Assembly (NCBI GenBank): GCA_016926595.1
Contig: JAFGOG010000287.1
Coordinates: 1-18,299 of the forward strand
Direction of reading: 5' to 3'
DNA length: 18,299 nucleotides
Source of the DNA: Anaerolineae bacterium
GTDB taxonomy: Bacteria > Chloroflexota > Anaerolineae > JAAYZQ01
Position 1 is the first letter of the stretch. Each line of letters begins with the position of its first letter. Positions 5,968 through 14,355 of this stretch are shown here, piece by piece. The translations under genes were made by a program, and so were the position numbers. The notes beneath the pieces are model-generated. The model saw only the letters and a list, made by a program, of their open reading frames with translations. It was not told the origin of the DNA and made no database searches.

Positions 5968-8900
5968 TCACCAACCGACCAGCTTTTTGATTACGTCCGT
6001 ACTGGCCCAATAGAGGTCAGATCGATCCGTCTCCCTGTCATACTTTTCAAAGAAGAGGTACTTGCCATCAGGCGAGATGCGGGGGGCACCATAGACGTCG
6101 GCCTCGGTGGCGTTCAGGGCATCGTGCAGGCTCACCGCCTGGGTCCATGCCCCGTCCGGGCTTCTGAAGCTGACATACAGAGAACCGCGTAGGCGCCCGC
6201 CCTGCTCGTAGGCGGAATCCACGACGAGGTAGCTTTCATCCGGGGCGATGGCGGGGTGGGCTACTTCTCGCACATGGTTGACCTCGTCCGGGAGCCGGTG
6301 CGCCTCCCGGTATTCCCCTGCCTCGGGTTCGGCATAGTAGATCCCGCGCGGGCTCGATCGGGTGAAGTAGAGCGTGCCATCGTTCGCGAAGGAAAAGTAC
6401 ACCGGTTGATAGTCGTTGAGGGGGGAGCCGGCGAAGTGCGGCTCGCTCCACCCTGTCGCGGTCCTGTCCACAAACCAGACGTTGGGCAGGCGGCTCGGCG
6501 CTTCCGCGCTGGGCAGAGGCCGGGCAGACTTGAAGTAGAGCCGGTTCCCGTCCGGGGTGAAGCAGGCATCCGTCTCGAACGCATCGTAGGTGAAGGGGGC
6601 GAGTTCGGGTATCGTCAGCTTGCCGTTTTCGAGGCGGCTGACCCAGAGGCGGTCGTCCCGGCCGCCGGGCGTCCGGCGCGTGAACAAGATCTCTTGCAGG
6701 TCGGGCGAGATGGTAATCTTGTACTCCTTTCCCTCCTCGATGGACACGATCCCCGGGGCAAATATCTCCACGTCCAGGCCGGGCGGAGTTTGACCCAGGT
6801 AGAGATCACCCCCGGGCGTGGAGATCCAGGAGGGCCACATATCCGCTGCACTGTTCTCTGTCAGCCGCCTGGGGCCCGAGCCCTCCTTGCCCTGAAGGGC
6901 ATCTTCAACCTGGATGGCATAGATCTCGAACGTGCCCTCACTGTCCGACTGAAAGACGACCTCGGTCCCGTCTGGCAACCATGACGGATTTTCGGCATGT
7001 TGCTGCCGGGTGAGTTGCTGCTCGTCACTGCCGTCCATGTCCATGACGTGGATCTGCTTTGTCTCTAACCTGGCGAACGCGATTCTGCGCCCATCCGGCG
7101 ACCAGGCAGGGAAGTAGTCGAGGTCTCTGTTGTCGGTCAAGCGCCTCTGGTTGCTGCCGTCGGCGTCGGCCAGGTAGAGCTCGACGTTGCCATCTCGCCG
7201 GGAGGCAAAGACGATCTGCGTGCCATCGGGCGACCAATCGGCCCAGAAGCCGTCTTCAATCAGCCTGCGCAGGCCACTGCCGTCGGCATTGACGACATAA
7301 ATGTCTCCCTCCAGGTTGAATTCGGTATCAAAGCTCAAGCGTGAGCCATCGGGGTGCCAGTCAGGGTGGAGGCAACGAAATTCGGTGTCCAGCAGCTTGT
7401 GTTCCCCACTGCCGTCGGTGTGGATCAAGTAGATCTGGTACGCGCAGTCTGGGAAGCAGTGTCCAGCCTGCGGGTCATCCCGGTCCGAGATGAAGGCGAT
7501 TTGGCGGCCATCCGGCGACCAATCGGGTGAGCTGTCTTCGAATGCGTTGAACGTCAGGCGGCGTGGGGCGCTGCCATCGGGGTTCATGACGTATATCTCG
7601 GGGTTGCCATCGCGGTCGGAGTAGAAGGCGATCAGGCCGGTGCCCTGAGGAGCAGAGGGCGAGGGCGCCCGGTTGAGCCAGACCTCGGCCTGGCCCCCAA
7701 AGCCAGCCTCGATGAGGTCCAGGTCGCCATCGCCGTCGAGATCGCCCAGGGAGGGCCAGGTCGCCAGGTGCCCGCTGGGGCTCTCCAGGCGCAGGCCACT
7801 GTCTACCAGACGGCCCGCGCCGTCGTTCAGCCAGGCCTCGCTGGGCAGGCGATCCATGTTGGCGACGAACACGTCGAGGCTGCCGTCCCCATCCAGGTCA
7901 CCCACGGCGAACCTGGCGCCCATCGTCTTGTTCAACTGCTGGCCGCTGTCCGTAAACCGGCCGCCGTCATTCCAGAGCAGCCGGGTCGGAAAGCTGCCTT
8001 CGGAGCGAAAACCGCTGGCGATCAGGGCGTCGAGGTCGCCGTCGCCGTCCAGGTCGGCCAGGGCCAGGTCACCGTACATGGCCTGGCTATCCTCCATCTG
8101 CCAGCCGGGGACGAACTGACCTGCGCCGTCGTTCAGATAGACCCGGTAGCCCTGCCCGTAGGCCTTGGCCAGCATGTCCACGTCGCCGTCGCCATCCAGG
8201 TCGCCCCAGGCGATCTCTTCTTCCTCCAGGGCCAGGCCACTGTCGCTGAACCGGCCAATCGTCCCTCCCTGAACGCCGCCGTCGTTCAGATAGACCCGGT
8301 CGGGCATGCCGGCCACCTCGTAGTAGACCACGTGGGCATCGAGGTCGCCGTCGCCGTCCAGGTCGATCAGGTTCACGCCGTTGCCACTCAGCTCGGTATC
8401 CCCGAGATCCTGCCCCGAGTCGTGGAATACCCCCTGGCCGTCGTTCAGGTACACTTGGCTCGGCACCTTGCGCCAGCCGCCGCCGCTGCGAAAGTGGGCA
8501 CACGTCATCAAGATGTCCAGGTCGCCGTCGCCGTCCAGGTCGCCCAGGCCCAGGCCATGCCCCTGTTGGGTCAGCTTCTGGCCGGAATCGTGGAAGGTGC
8601 CCAGGCCATCGTTGAACCAGACCCCGGAATTGTTGGCTGCCATGTTGGCGAAGACAGCATCGAGGTCGCCGTCGCCGTCCAGGTCGCCGAGGCCGGCCTG
8701 AAAGGTCTCGCTGCGCCCGAACAACTGGGGGCTGTTCTCAAACGACAGCAGCGGGGCCGGCGTGGGCGCCGCCGGTGGGACCGCTGTGGGCGGCACAGGC
8801 GTGGCCGTGGGCAGAGGCAGCGGCGTGCGGGTCGGGGATGGTGGGGCAGCCGTCGCGGTCGGCGGGATGGTATCTACTATTTCGGCCAGCAGGCCGTCGT

Positions 8901-9798
8901 CCATGCCCTGTTCGTCCGGAGCAGCGGTGGGCCAGTACGAAAATGCCGCCTTCTCTGGAATTAGGCAGCGGAACCCGATCAAATGGTTATAGTCCCGTGG
9001 CTCGAACGGATGGCGATTGTCCGCCCGAAGTGCCCCGTATTCGTTGTTCTCGTACCAGCTCCCGCCCCGGATCAGTTTTTCACTGCCACTCTCCGGGCCG
9101 GTGGGATTCGTCTGCCGCGTGAAGGGATACGGCCCGTGCCAGTCGGCGACCCACTCCCAGACGTTGCCGACCATATCCAGCGCGCCGCACCAACTGGCCC
9201 CGCCGGGATAGCTGCCCACCGGGGCAGTCAGGGCGTGGCCGTCGTCCAAGTCCGTGGCGCGCTGGTCCTCGTGAGGGCAGTTGACGTCACACGAATTCAG
9301 CAGCGTCCCGTCGAGATCGTCTCCCCAGGGATAAGTGGTCGCCCGTGGCCCGCGCGCTGCGTATTCCCACTCGGCCTCTGTGGGCAGCCGGCCTCCGGCC
9401 CAACGGCAGTAGTCGCTGGCCGCCTGCCAGGTGACGCAGATCACCGGATGATCGGTTTTCAACGTATCCTCATAGGTTGGTTCGCCCCAGTTGCAGGTCG
9501 TCGGTGCCCGGCAGGCACCGGCCTCCACGCAGTGGCGGTAGTGGGCGTTCGTCACCTCCGTCTGGTCAATCCAGAAGCTATCGAGTTCCACGGTATGCAC
9601 GCGATCCTGCAGGCTCCAGGTCTGGCCCATTCTGAACTCGCCGCCGGGCACGTAGACCATGGTCATGCCATCCACAGGGCGCGCCCTGGTGTCTTCTGTG
9701 GGGGTGGCCGGCGTGGGGCGCTCGGCCCGGCCGCAACTGGCGAGCAGTGTGCTGAGAACGATCACCACGGTTGTCAGCGAGGAAAGTCTCTTGGGCAT
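5968..9798 (-). CDS. Multi-module lipoprotein: FGE-like (SUMF1) domain, seven FG-GAP repeats, TolB-type and PD40 propellers
   Basis: The protein has 1276 residues. The ATG at 9798 is preceded by GAGGAGGAG; an upstream in-frame ATG at 9813 overlaps that ribosome site and was rejected. A signal with lipobox LASC (Cys22) predicts a surface lipoprotein. Residues about 45-280 form a formylglycine-generating-enzyme/SUMF1-type domain (MVYVPGGEFRMG, LPTEAEWEYAARG, GNVWEWVADW, RGGSW). The active-site cysteines expected just after RGGSW are absent, so oxidase activity is unlikely. A Pro/Thr linker (about 300-350) leads to seven FG-GAP repeats (about 365-695), each with a DLDGDGDLD calcium-binding loop. 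Six TolB/PD40 repeats with SPDG turns follow (about 720-1000), then a second PD40 module with five such turns (about 1005-1276). A role in surface binding or sensing is inferred. The gene lies 54 bases after the tandem DUF885 gene, so the two may be cotranscribed. Confidence 0.9.
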   Translation of the reverse strand: MPKRLSSLTTVVIVLSTLLASCGRAERPTPATPTEDTRARPVDGMTMVYVPGGEFRMGQTWSLQDRVHTVELDSFWIDQTEVTNAHYRHCVEAGACRAPTTCNWGEPTYEDTLKTDHPVICVTWQAASDYCRWAGGRLPTEAEWEYAARGPRATTYPWGDDLDGTLLNSCDVNCPHEDQRATDLDDGHALTAPVGSYPGGASWCGALDMVGNVWEWVADWHGPYPFTRQTNPTGPESGSEKLIRGGSWYENNEYGALRADNRHPFEPRDYNHLIGFRCLIPEKAAFSYWPTAAPDEQGMDDGLLAEIVDTIPPTATAAPPSPTRTPLPLPTATPVPPTAVPPAAPTPAPLLSFENSPQLFGRSETFQAGLGDLDGDGDLDAVFANMAANNSGVWFNDGLGTFHDSGQKLTQQGHGLGLGDLDGDGDLDILMTCAHFRSGGGWRKVPSQVYLNDGQGVFHDSGQDLGDTELSGNGVNLIDLDGDGDLDAHVVYYEVAGMPDRVYLNDGGVQGGTIGRFSDSGLALEEEEIAWGDLDGDGDVDMLAKAYGQGYRVYLNDGAGQFVPGWQMEDSQAMYGDLALADLDGDGDLDALIASGFRSEGSFPTRLLWNDGGRFTDSGQQLNKTMGARFAVGDLDGDGSLDVFVANMDRLPSEAWLNDGAGRLVDSGLRLESPSGHLATWPSLGDLDGDGDLDLIEAGFGGQAEVWLNRAPSPSAPQGTGLIAFYSDRDGNPEIYVMNPDGSAPRRLTFNAFEDSSPDWSPDGRQIAFISDRDDPQAGHCFPDCAYQIYLIHTDGSGEHKLLDTEFRCLHPDWHPDGSRLSFDTEFNLEGDIYVVNADGSGLRRLIEDGFWADWSPDGTQIVFASRRDGNVELYLADADGSNQRRLTDNRDLDYFPAWSPDGRRIAFARLETKQIHVMDMDGSDEQQLTRQQHAENPSWLPDGTEVVFQSDSEGTFEIYAIQVEDALQGKEGSGPRRLTENSAADMWPSWISTPGGDLYLGQTPPGLDVEIFAPGIVSIEEGKEYKITISPDLQEILFTRRTPGGRDDRLWVSRLENGKLTIPELAPFTYDAFETDACFTPDGNRLYFKSARPLPSAEAPSRLPNVWFVDRTATGWSEPHFAGSPLNDYQPVYFSFANDGTLYFTRSSPRGIYYAEPEAGEYREAHRLPDEVNHVREVAHPAIAPDESYLVVDSAYEQGGRLRGSLYVSFRSPDGAWTQAVSLHDALNATEADVYGAPRISPDGKYLFFEKYDRETDRSDLYWASTDVIKKLVGW
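7719..8690. repeat. Seven FG-GAP coding repeats visible at DNA level
   Basis: The plus strand shows seven near-copies of a block like GGTCGCCGTCGCCGTCCAGG, near 7725, 7880, 8035, 8180, 8345, 8520 and 8665, spaced about 143-177 bases apart. Each encodes the DxDGDGDxD calcium loop of one propeller blade on the minus strand. The similarity between copies at DNA level could allow blade gain or loss by recombination. Seven is a complete integrin-type propeller. Confidence 0.8.
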
Positions 9799-9852
9799 AC
9801 TCCTCCTCCTCATCGGTAGCGCCCGGAACCATCTTGCTTGGAGTGACGGTTC

Positions 9853-12800
9853 TCAACCGTCTTTCGAGTCAATCCAGTCGTGGGTGACCTGCTCCAGGAC
9901 TTCTAGTGGCATCGAGCCATGGCCCAGGATCAGGCTGTGGAACGCCTGGATGTCGAATTGGTCGCCGAGCTGATCCATCGCCCGCCGGCGCAGCGCCAGG
10001 ATCGTCGTCATGCCCACGGTGTAGCTGCACCCCTGCCCGGGCAGAATGACATAGCGGTCCATAGCGGCGGGGCCGGCGGGTACGCCCGTCGCTTCCTGAT
10101 GGTAGGCCGCCGCCTCCTCGCGACTCCAGCCGCGGGCGTGGAGGCCAGTGTCGATCACCAGCCGCACAGCGCGCGACAGCTCGAATTGCAGCCGGCCCAG
10201 GTTGCCCAGGGGATCGTCCTCGTAGAGCCCCATCTCCCATGCCAGCCGCTCGGCATAGACGGCCCAGCTTTCGGCATAGCCGTCCAACTGGAGCACGCGG
10301 CTGAACGTGGGCAGGTCCAGCTCTCTGGCGAGGGCCGTCTGAAGATGGTGCCCGGGGATCGTCTCGTGGAAGAGATAGCTGGGGATGAGGTGGCGCGCGA
10401 TGGGCAGATCGGGGTTGGTGTAGAACACGCCGGGGCGCGAGCCGTCCAGCGCCGGGGGAATGTAGTAGCCAATGCCCGAGTCGAAGGGCTCGCGCTCGAC
10501 GACCAGCCCTGTGGACGGCAGCCGGTCAAAGAAGGGCTCGGACGCCAGCCTGGCTGCGGCGAGGAGCCGGTCGTATTCGGCCAGCAGGGCCGGCCCTTGC
10601 AGCGAGTCAACCTGCGCCGACAGGCGCTCGTCCAGCTCGGCCAGACTGATGTCGTGCCCATAGCCCAGCCCGGCGGCAGAGTCACGGATCTCGGCTTGCA
10701 GGCGCGCCACCTCGGCCAACCCCAGCTCGTGGATCTGGTCGGCGGTCAGGTTGGTGCCGGTCTCGTGGCGCAGCAGGTAGGCATAGTAGGCCGCTCCGTT
10801 GGGCAGCCGCCACACCCCCGGCTCGTCACCGGCAACGGCCCGCAGATGGACCAGGTAGTCCCTCAGCGCCAGAAAGGCCGGCACAAAGGTCCTTTCGACC
10901 TCGGCCAGGGCAGCATCCAGGAGGCGCTGCTTTTCGCGCGCGCCGAGGCCGTCGACCCCGTCCAGCTTGTCGCGAAAGGAGGTGTAGAGCGCGATGGCTT
11001 CCACGTCGAACGAGCCGGTCTCCTGCGGGTGCAGGTGGCCCTCCACCTGGTCGATCGCGGGCTCCAGGATATGCCGGGGTGGAATGATGCCGGCCTGCTC
11101 GCGCCGCTCCATGCCCTCGAGCAGCTGCGCCATCCACGTGTCGATCTGGGATAGGCGGGCGAGGTAATCCTCTGCGTCCTGCCTGTCGGTGATCGGCTGG
11201 TAGTTCACCATGAAATCGACGAGCCAGTTCTGCTTTCCGAAGATGGTCAGCCCATTGACGGGATAGTCATAGTAGGCGAACTCGTGGCCCCGCACCCGGT
11301 TGTCGAGAACCCACTCGTAGACGTCGTACGACACCTGCTGGCCTGGGGTCAGCGCCTCGCGGTCGTAGCTGCGCAGCAGGTCGAGAATGCCTGCTTCCAG
11401 TTCCCGGGTCTGCTGCAAGTAGCCCTCTGACATGTCGGTGAACCGGTCGTTGGGCACGCCATACTCACTGGCCAGGCCGTCCACAAAGAGCGTATCGGGA
11501 TCGCGCAGTTGCAGCACACGGTAGGATGCCTCAAAGAACTCGTCAATGGTCAGGCCTTCCAGTTGTGCCAGGATCTCGTTGGTCGCAGCCTGGGCCAGCT
11601 TTTCCTCGATCCAGCCATCGACGACCTCTTCCAGGACCCCGATGGGCACGATGCCGTGGCCCAATACCGTATTGTGAAACTCTTTGAGGTCAAACCGATC
11701 CCCAAGCTTCTCCCTGGCCCGCTGGCGCAGCTCCAGGATTTTCAGCCCGCCCACGTTATAGCCGCAGGCGTAACCGGGGTTGACGAGGTAGCGCGCCAGG
11801 CCGGCACGGCCCTGCGACATGCCCGTCGTTTCTTCGAGATATGCCGCCGCCTCGTCCAGGGGCCACCCCTCCGCGTGCAGGCCGGTGTCCACCACCATGC
11901 GCACGGTCCGGAGCAAGCGGAGCCTGAGCCGCCACAGGTTGGCCAACGGATCGCCGTCGTAAAGTCCCACCTCCCAGGCCAGGACTTCGGCATACAACGC
12001 CCAGCCCTCGACGTAGGCCTCGAAATCGTACGTTTGCAGGTAAGGATTGACGCTGTAGAAGCGTTGATAGCCGGGCAGGTCCAGCTCCTGCGCCAGGGCG
12101 AGCTGGGTGTGGTGCCCGGGGATCGTCTCGTGGTGGACCAGGACGTGCTCGTTGTAATTGACGTAGCGCGGGCTGACCTCCAGGTTGACGCGCATCTCGC
12201 CTGGCCCCTCGCTGCCGGGCGGTGGGGAGGCATAGTAGGCGGGTGGACCTTCCGGATCGGTGCGCAGCACGACGTCGGCACTCGTCTGCAAGTCAAAGGC
12301 TTCTTCGGCCGCCTGGCCGGCTGCGGCCAGAAGCTGCTCGTATTCCTGGCGCAGCGCCTCCCCGGTGATCACCTCGCTCTCTTCGACCAGGCGCTGGTTC
12401 AGCTCGGCCATGGTGATCTGCGCGGGATGGCCCAGCTCCGCTGCTGCGGCCCGGATGTCTGCCTGGATGCGCGCCACCTCGGCTAACCCCAGCTCGTGGA
12501 TCTCGTCGGCACTCATATCCGTGCCGGTATAGTACGCCAATAGGTAGGCATAGTACTCCTGGCCGCCGGGCAGCCTCCACTCGTCCGGATCCTCGATCGC
12601 CACGGCCGCCAGGGCCGACAGGCGGTTGCGCAGAGCCCGGTAGGCCGGCAGGAGCGTCGCTTCGATCTCGGCCAGCGCGGTCTCACGCAGGGCATCTTTT
12701 TGTGCCTGGTCGAGATCGGCAACCTGGCGCACTCGCTGGCTGAAATCAGAGTAGAGATCTGTCTGCGCCGGGTATTGGGCCAGGATGGCGTCCATTTGGG

Positions 12801-13635
12801 TGATCGTATCTCCGAGGACGTAGCGGGGCGGGAGGGTCCCGGCCTGCTCGTTGCGCTCCAGCCCGGCCATCACCTGGGCGACCCACGTGTCCGAGCTGGC
12901 GAGGCGGGCGATGTAGCCTTCCGCATCCTGTTTGCTCTCCAACGGGGATTCGAGCAGGAAGTCGATCGGCCAGTTCTGGAGTCCCCACACCGGATTGACC
13001 AGGAATTTGTGGTCGGCGAACGCCTGCCCGCGTACCTGCGTGGTCAGGTACCACTCCAGGGCATCATACGAGATCCCCTGCTCGGCAGATAGGGCCGTGC
13101 GCTCGTATGCTTGGAGCAAAGCCAGTATTTCACGCTCCAGCCGCTGCGTGTCCCCGAGGTAGTCCGCAGACAGGTCCGTGAACCGGTCGCCGGGCGCCAC
13201 CCCGTAGACGTCGGCGAATCCGTTGGCCAAGAGGATGTCGGGATCTCGAACCTGTAACTGGCGCCATGATTCGGCCAGGAACTCGTCGATGGGCAGGCCA
13301 CCCAGGCCGGACAGGATCTCGTCGACGGCGAGTTGATCCGGTGTTGGCTCGGGGGATGGTTTGGGCACCTCTGTCGGCGGGAACTCTGTGGGCGTCCAAG
13401 ACGGCGTAGCAATGGGTGGCCCGGCTGTAGCCGAAGGCGGAACCGGCGACCCTGTCGCAGATGCCGCCGGCGACGCCGGGGTAGTAGGCGAGGCCGGCGG
13501 TGTATCGGTGGCGCGTGCTGCAACCTGGGTTGCAGTAGCCAGCACAGGCGCGGCGGTGGGCTCGGCAGAGCGGCAACCCGTGACCAGAAGCGATATCAGC
13601 AAAATCAGGACGGGCGCTCCACGATGACCGGTCAT
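9853..13635 (-). CDS. Lipoprotein with two tandem DUF885 metallopeptidase-like domains
   Basis: The protein has 1260 residues. The ATG at 13635 has AGAGGAG five bases upstream, and the upstream CPBP gene's stop overlaps it (ATGA). The signal ends with the lipobox VTGC (Cys21), followed by a Pro/Thr/Ala-rich linker to about residue 90. Domain A covers about 95-685 and domain B about 690-1260. Each has a complete DUF885 layout: an N-terminal helical part, an IHELGLAEVARxQAxIR segment, and a HETIPGHH motif (A: His502-Glu503, His508-His509; B: His1090-Glu1091, His1096-His1097). Each also has a Y-x-E-x-W-A-x-YAE-x-LAWE segment and a C-terminal LGHG...VLE...W ending. Both putative metal sites look intact. 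The family is uncharacterised; a zinc peptidase role is inferred from the motifs. Most DUF885 proteins carry one domain of about 550-600 residues, so this is a duplication. Domain B resembles the DUF885 domain at 1-3047 closely. Confidence 0.9.
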   Translation of the reverse strand: MTGHRGAPVLILLISLLVTGCRSAEPTAAPVLATATQVAARATDTPPASPTTPASPAASATGSPVPPSATAGPPIATPSWTPTEFPPTEVPKPSPEPTPDQLAVDEILSGLGGLPIDEFLAESWRQLQVRDPDILLANGFADVYGVAPGDRFTDLSADYLGDTQRLEREILALLQAYERTALSAEQGISYDALEWYLTTQVRGQAFADHKFLVNPVWGLQNWPIDFLLESPLESKQDAEGYIARLASSDTWVAQVMAGLERNEQAGTLPPRYVLGDTITQMDAILAQYPAQTDLYSDFSQRVRQVADLDQAQKDALRETALAEIEATLLPAYRALRNRLSALAAVAIEDPDEWRLPGGQEYYAYLLAYYTGTDMSADEIHELGLAEVARIQADIRAAAAELGHPAQITMAELNQRLVEESEVITGEALRQEYEQLLAAAGQAAEEAFDLQTSADVVLRTDPEGPPAYYASPPPGSEGPGEMRVNLEVSPRYVNYNEHVLVHHETIPGHHTQLALAQELDLPGYQRFYSVNPYLQTYDFEAYVEGWALYAEVLAWEVGLYDGDPLANLWRLRLRLLRTVRMVVDTGLHAEGWPLDEAAAYLEETTGMSQGRAGLARYLVNPGYACGYNVGGLKILELRQRAREKLGDRFDLKEFHNTVLGHGIVPIGVLEEVVDGWIEEKLAQAATNEILAQLEGLTIDEFFEASYRVLQLRDPDTLFVDGLASEYGVPNDRFTDMSEGYLQQTRELEAGILDLLRSYDREALTPGQQVSYDVYEWVLDNRVRGHEFAYYDYPVNGLTIFGKQNWLVDFMVNYQPITDRQDAEDYLARLSQIDTWMAQLLEGMERREQAGIIPPRHILEPAIDQVEGHLHPQETGSFDVEAIALYTSFRDKLDGVDGLGAREKQRLLDAALAEVERTFVPAFLALRDYLVHLRAVAGDEPGVWRLPNGAAYYAYLLRHETGTNLTADQIHELGLAEVARLQAEIRDSAAGLGYGHDISLAELDERLSAQVDSLQGPALLAEYDRLLAAARLASEPFFDRLPSTGLVVEREPFDSGIGYYIPPALDGSRPGVFYTNPDLPIARHLIPSYLFHETIPGHHLQTALARELDLPTFSRVLQLDGYAESWAVYAERLAWEMGLYEDDPLGNLGRLQFELSRAVRLVIDTGLHARGWSREEAAAYHQEATGVPAGPAAMDRYVILPGQGCSYTVGMTTILALRRRAMDQLGDQFDIQAFHSLILGHGSMPLEVLEQVTHDWIDSKDG

Positions 13636-14261
13636 CGTACTCCTCTCTTCATACCAAGTCGGTTCCACCGGCATCTACCTGTCACCCCTGGCACGGCGAG
13701 CTGGCTCTCGACATGGCTGCCACCGAACAAGAGGGCACACAGGACAATGGCCACCCCAAACACGCCCTGCGTGGGACGGCCGTCGCTATCCTTACTGATG
13801 AGACTGCCCAACCACACGAACACGGACATAAGCAAAAGGCGCATCCAGATCTCTTCCGTCACGCCGGCCTTGATCGAAGCCAGGATCAGTTGCCAGATCG
13901 CCGGATATCGTTCCGGGTCCGCGTCCAAGCTCATCGACAGGACGATCAGACTGCCGACGATGGCAGCCAGCAGAGCCCAGGCCAAGACGCTGCGTGCCCA
14001 ATTCCCGATCTCGCTTTTGTCGAGTAGCCCCTCGATCAACGGTGCCCCCAGCCCGGTGCGGCCGGCGAGGTAGAGGCCGATGGCGATCAGGATGGTCATG
14101 ATCGCGGTATACGTCCCCCACAGCCATACGGGTTCTACCGGTGCATTGGTCGCCTGCAGCAAGGGAATCGCCGCCAGGTTTGCCAGAAACCAGAGGACAA
14201 TCAATATCCAGAGTGCCCGCCAACGAAAGCGACGTTTTATGGGCAGCGAGATTGTGTACAA
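13632..14261 (-). CDS. CPBP-family intramembrane protease, apparently truncated at the C terminus
   Basis: This 209-residue membrane protein has about five hydrophobic segments and two CPBP (CAAX protease/Abi) motifs: EEIWMR (Glu136, Glu137, Arg141) and FGGSH (Phe179, His183). Family members are glutamic-type or metal-dependent intramembrane proteases, or bacteriocin-immunity proteins. Normally two or more further helices with a third and fourth motif follow. Here the protein ends 26 residues after FGGSH in a polar tail, so it is either a broken gene or an unusually short form. The start is taken as TTG at 14261, since no ATG or GTG lies between the upstream in-frame stop and this codon; GGAG lies about eight bases before it. 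The TGA overlaps the ATG of the tandem DUF885 gene. The truncation may come from a deletion that joined the two genes. Confidence 0.65.
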   Translation of the reverse strand: MYTISLPIKRRFRWRALWILIVLWFLANLAAIPLLQATNAPVEPVWLWGTYTAIMTILIAIGLYLAGRTGLGAPLIEGLLDKSEIGNWARSVLAWALLAAIVGSLIVLSMSLDADPERYPAIWQLILASIKAGVTEEIWMRLLLMSVFVWLGSLISKDSDGRPTQGVFGVAIVLCALLFGGSHVESQLAVPGVTGRCRWNRLGMKRGVR

Positions 14262-14287
14262 GGACGGTCTCCGCCCTGCTTGACCGA

Positions 14288-14337
14288 ATCGGATGGAGCA
14301 TCAGACAGTTCTCGATCGCCCTTCCGGTCCATCCAAT
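14288..14337. repeat. Imperfect inverted repeat between hydrolase and CPBP genes
   Basis: ATCGGATGGA (14288-14297) and TCCATCCAAT (14328-14337) pair at nine of ten positions plus one wobble, around 30 bases. It fills much of the 94-base gap. No T-run follows on the minus strand, so it is more likely an operator-like or mRNA-structure element than an intrinsic terminator. It may mark a transcript boundary before the CPBP gene. Confidence 0.3.
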
Positions 14338-14355
14338 CATAGGACATATTGCACC

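Noticed and set aside
7719..8690. Regular repeats as a CRISPR array
   Set aside because: Spacing is too wide and uneven (about 143-177 bases), and both repeats and spacers are in one coding frame encoding FG-GAP blades.
7768..8964. Plus-strand frame with repeated VEVAVAVQV segments
   Set aside because: This is the complement of the FG-GAP coding repeats; the repeats explain the pattern.
8965..9670. Genuine sulfatase-maturing formylglycine-generating enzyme
   Set aside because: The cysteine pair after RGGSW is missing and no sulfatase gene is nearby.
9846..9860. Hairpin ACGGTT-CTC-AACCGT as a terminator of the tandem DUF885 gene
   Set aside because: The stem is only six pairs, overlaps the stop codon and has no T-run after it, so terminator function is not supported.
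9919..12486. Plus-strand frames of 411 and 325 codons
   Set aside because: They are antisense to the tandem DUF885 gene and resemble each other only because the two domains on the other strand are homologous.
13792..14340. 182-codon minus-strand frame starting at an ATG upstream of the CPBP gene
   Set aside because: It is out of register with the CPBP motifs and turns into an Arg/Gly-rich shadow, although its ATG start is better than the TTG of the chosen frame.
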